From Boseongicola sp. (GTDB taxonomy: Bacteria > Pseudomonadota > Alphaproteobacteria > Rhodobacterales > Rhodobacteraceae): a stretch of 64,000 nucleotides of DNA. Below, one piece after another: positions 62,347 to 64,000 of this stretch (position 1 is the stretch's first letter; every line of letters begins with the position of its first letter). The notes beneath the pieces are model-generated. The model was not told where the DNA came from. It did no database searches and worked only from the letters and a program-made list of their open reading frames with translations. Position numbers and translations under genes: made by a program. The stretch covers positions 1 through 64,000 of the forward strand of contig CP046179.1 of NCBI GenBank assembly GCA_014075275.1. The letters are read 5' to 3'.

Positions 62347-64000
62347 ATGGCGACGACCTATCTTGGCCAAAAACGTTTACGCAAATATTACGGCAAAATC
62401 CGCGAAGTATTGGAGATGCCAAACCTGATCGAGGTTCAGAAGTCATCTTATGACCTGTTCCTGGGTTCCGGCGATCAGCCCGAGCCGATGGACGGCGAAG
62501 GCATCATGGGTGTTTTCCAGTCGGTATTCCCGATCAAGGATTTCAACGAGACGGCTGTTCTGGAGTTCGTGAAATACGAGCTTGAGCATCCGAAGTATGA
62601 TGTCGAGGAATGTCAGCAACGTGACATGACCTATAGCGCGCCTTTGAAGGTGACGCTGCGGTTGATCGTGTTTGATGTGGACGAAGATACCGGTGCGAAA
62701 TCGGTTAAAGACATCAAAGAGCAAGACGTGTTCATGGGCGATATGCCTTTGATGACACCAAACGGGACGTTCATCGTGAACGGCACCGAGCGGGTTATCG
62801 TCAGCCAGATGCATCGGTCGCCCGGTGTGTTCTTTGACCACGACAAGGGCAAGACCCATGCCAGCGGCAAATTGCTGTTTGCATGCCGGATCATTCCTTA
62901 TCGCGGGTCCTGGTTGGATTTCGAATTCGACGCGAAAGACGTCGTTTTTGCCCGTATCGACCGTCGCCGGAAATTGCCTGTAACGACGCTGTTGTATGCG
63001 CTTGGTCTGGATCAAGAAGCGATCATGGATGCGTATTACGACACCGTTAACTTCAAGCTTAAGAAGAACAAGGGCTGGGTCACCAAGTTCTTCCCTGATC
63101 GCGTGCGCGGAACCCGTCCGTTGCATGATCTGGTGGATGCGAAGTCTGGCAAGGTGATTGCTGAGGCCGGTAAGAAAGTGACGCCACGCGCGGTCAAGAA
63201 GCTGATCGACGAAGGCAAGGTCACTGATCTGTTGGTACCGTTCGACAATATTGTCGGTCGGTTTGCGTCACGTGACATCATCAACGAAGAAACCGGTGCG
63301 ATTTACGTCGAAGCCGGGGACGAGTTGACATGGGAACTGGACAAGGCCGGTGAAGTCTCTGGCGGCACGCTGAAAGAACTTGTGGATGCCGGTGTTACCG
63401 AAATCCCTGTTCTGGACATCGATAACATCACTGTTGGGCCTTACATGCGCAACACGATGGCGGTTGATAAGAACATGGGTCGCGACACGGCACTGATGGA
63501 CATCTACCGCGTGATGCGTCCGGGCGAGCCGCCCACCGTTGATGCGGCGTCTGCCCTGTTCGACACATTGTTCTTTGATGGCGAGCGTTATGACCTTTCG
63601 GCTGTTGGCCGCGTGAAGATGAACATGCGTCTGGCGCTGGATGCCGAAGATACAGTGCGCACTTTGCGCAAGGACGACATTGTGTCCTGTATCAAGGCGC
63701 TGGTTGAACTGCGCGACGGGCGCGGCGACATCGACGATATTGACCACCTTGGGAACCGCCGGGTGCGCTCGGTCGGGGAACTGATGGAGAACCAGTATCG
63801 CGTTGGTCTTCTGCGCATGGAACGCGCGATCAAAGAGCGTATGTCTTCGGTCGAGATCGACACGGTCATGCCGCAGGATCTGATCAATGCCAAGCCTGCT
63901 GCGGCGGCTGTGCGCGAGTTTTTTGGCTCGTCCCAGCTTTCGCAGTTTATGGACCAAACCAACCCATTGTCGGAAGTCACGCATAAGCGTCGTCTTTCTG
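62347..64000 (+). CDS. rpoB: RNA polymerase beta subunit, N-terminal part
   Basis: ATG 62347, after AAAGGTG, opens a frame that runs off the window after 551 codons, about two fifths of the protein. It begins [20 protein letters not shown] and includes [37 protein letters not shown] and [14 protein letters not shown], the core of the beta lobe and protrusion. The last residues, [20 protein letters not shown] followed by RRLS, are rifampicin cluster I with the usual Asp, His and Ser, so no resistance change is visible there. It completes the stalk protein-polymerase operon. Confidence 0.98.
   Translation, partial: MATTYLGQKRLRKYYGKIREVLEMPNLIEVQKSSYDLFLGSGDQPEPMDGEGIMGVFQSVFPIKDFNETAVLEFVKYELEHPKYDVEECQQRDMTYSAPLKVTLRLIVFDVDEDTGAKSVKDIKEQDVFMGDMPLMTPNGTFIVNGTERVIVSQMHRSPGVFFDHDKGKTHASGKLLFACRIIPYRGSWLDFEFDAKDVVFARIDRRRKLPVTTLLYALGLDQEAIMDAYYDTVNFKLKKNKGWVTKFFPDRVRGTRPLHDLVDAKSGKVIAEAGKKVTPRAVKKLIDEGKVTDLLVPFDNIVGRFASRDIINEETGAIYVEAGDELTWELDKAGEVSGGTLKELVDAGVTEIPVLDIDNITVGPYMRNTMAVDKNMGRDTALMDIYRVMRPGEPPTVDAASALFDTLFFDGERYDLSAVGRVKMNMRLALDAEDTVRTLRKDDIVSCIKALVELRDGRGDIDDIDHLGNRRVRSVGELMENQYRVGLLRMERAIKERMSSVEIDTVMPQDLINAKPAAAAVREFFGSSQLSQFMDQTNPLSEVTHKRRLS

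Noticed and set aside
63900-64000. Rifampicin-resistance mutation in rpoB
   Set aside because: The visible cluster I residues (Asp in FMDQ, His in VTHK, Ser in RRLS) are the usual sensitive-type ones.

Overview
The window looks like chromosome of a marine alphaproteobacterium of the Rhodobacteraceae (Roseobacter group). The host genes (fabB-fabI, aa3-type oxidase subunit IV, BCCT transporter, fdhD-mobA-mobB-moeA, rplJ-rplL-rpoB) and the phage genes (DUF2460, DUF2163, NlpC/P60 and GTA-TIM tail proteins) are all of the kinds seen in that family. The host block is moderately GC-rich with compact, overlapping reading frames.

Bases 1-18523 are the late region of a tailed, siphovirus-like prophage, entered in the middle of the terminase gene. 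The order is terminase, gpW-like joiner, portal, prohead protease fused to major capsid protein, DUF2190 decoration protein, head-tail connectors, a reverse-strand accessory gene of different composition, tail terminator-like protein, tail tube, tail chaperones joined by an A AAA AAC frameshift site, tape measure, then the four distal tail genes also found in gene transfer agents. After these come a DUF2793 fibre with a C1q-like tip, a holin-like membrane protein, and an M15 peptidase gene that breaks off abruptly. Integrase, repressor and small terminase are not visible.

Bases 18524-33125 are accessory DNA. A two-gene unit encodes a PASTA-domain protein and a 2,024-residue Rhs protein whose C-terminal tip looks like an ADP-ribosyltransferase. 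A roughly 1.4 kb AT-richer stretch follows, holding a tRNA 3'-end-like sequence and a transposase remnant. Next come two unknown genes, an IS3-family element sitting on the 3' end of the second, and the tail of another gene that has lost its start. This is the most novel part of the window.

Bases 33126-53700 are mostly host housekeeping and accessory genes: an HxlR regulator divergent from a DUF1330 gene with a clear inverted-repeat operator between them, fatty acid synthesis, a frameshifted acyl-CoA dehydrogenase, a metallo-beta-lactamase-fold hydrolase, AzlCD, a molybdenum cofactor cluster, a rhodanese, an aldo/keto reductase facing an AraC regulator, and an unusual pair of periplasmic binding protein plus BCCT carrier.

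Bases 53701-64000 hold an HD-GYP/LuxR regulator, a small secreted protein, a DEAD-box helicase whose frame continues past its stop codon, a large unknown protein, and the start of the rplJ-rplL-rpoB operon with its leader. The window ends inside rpoB, in rifampicin cluster I.
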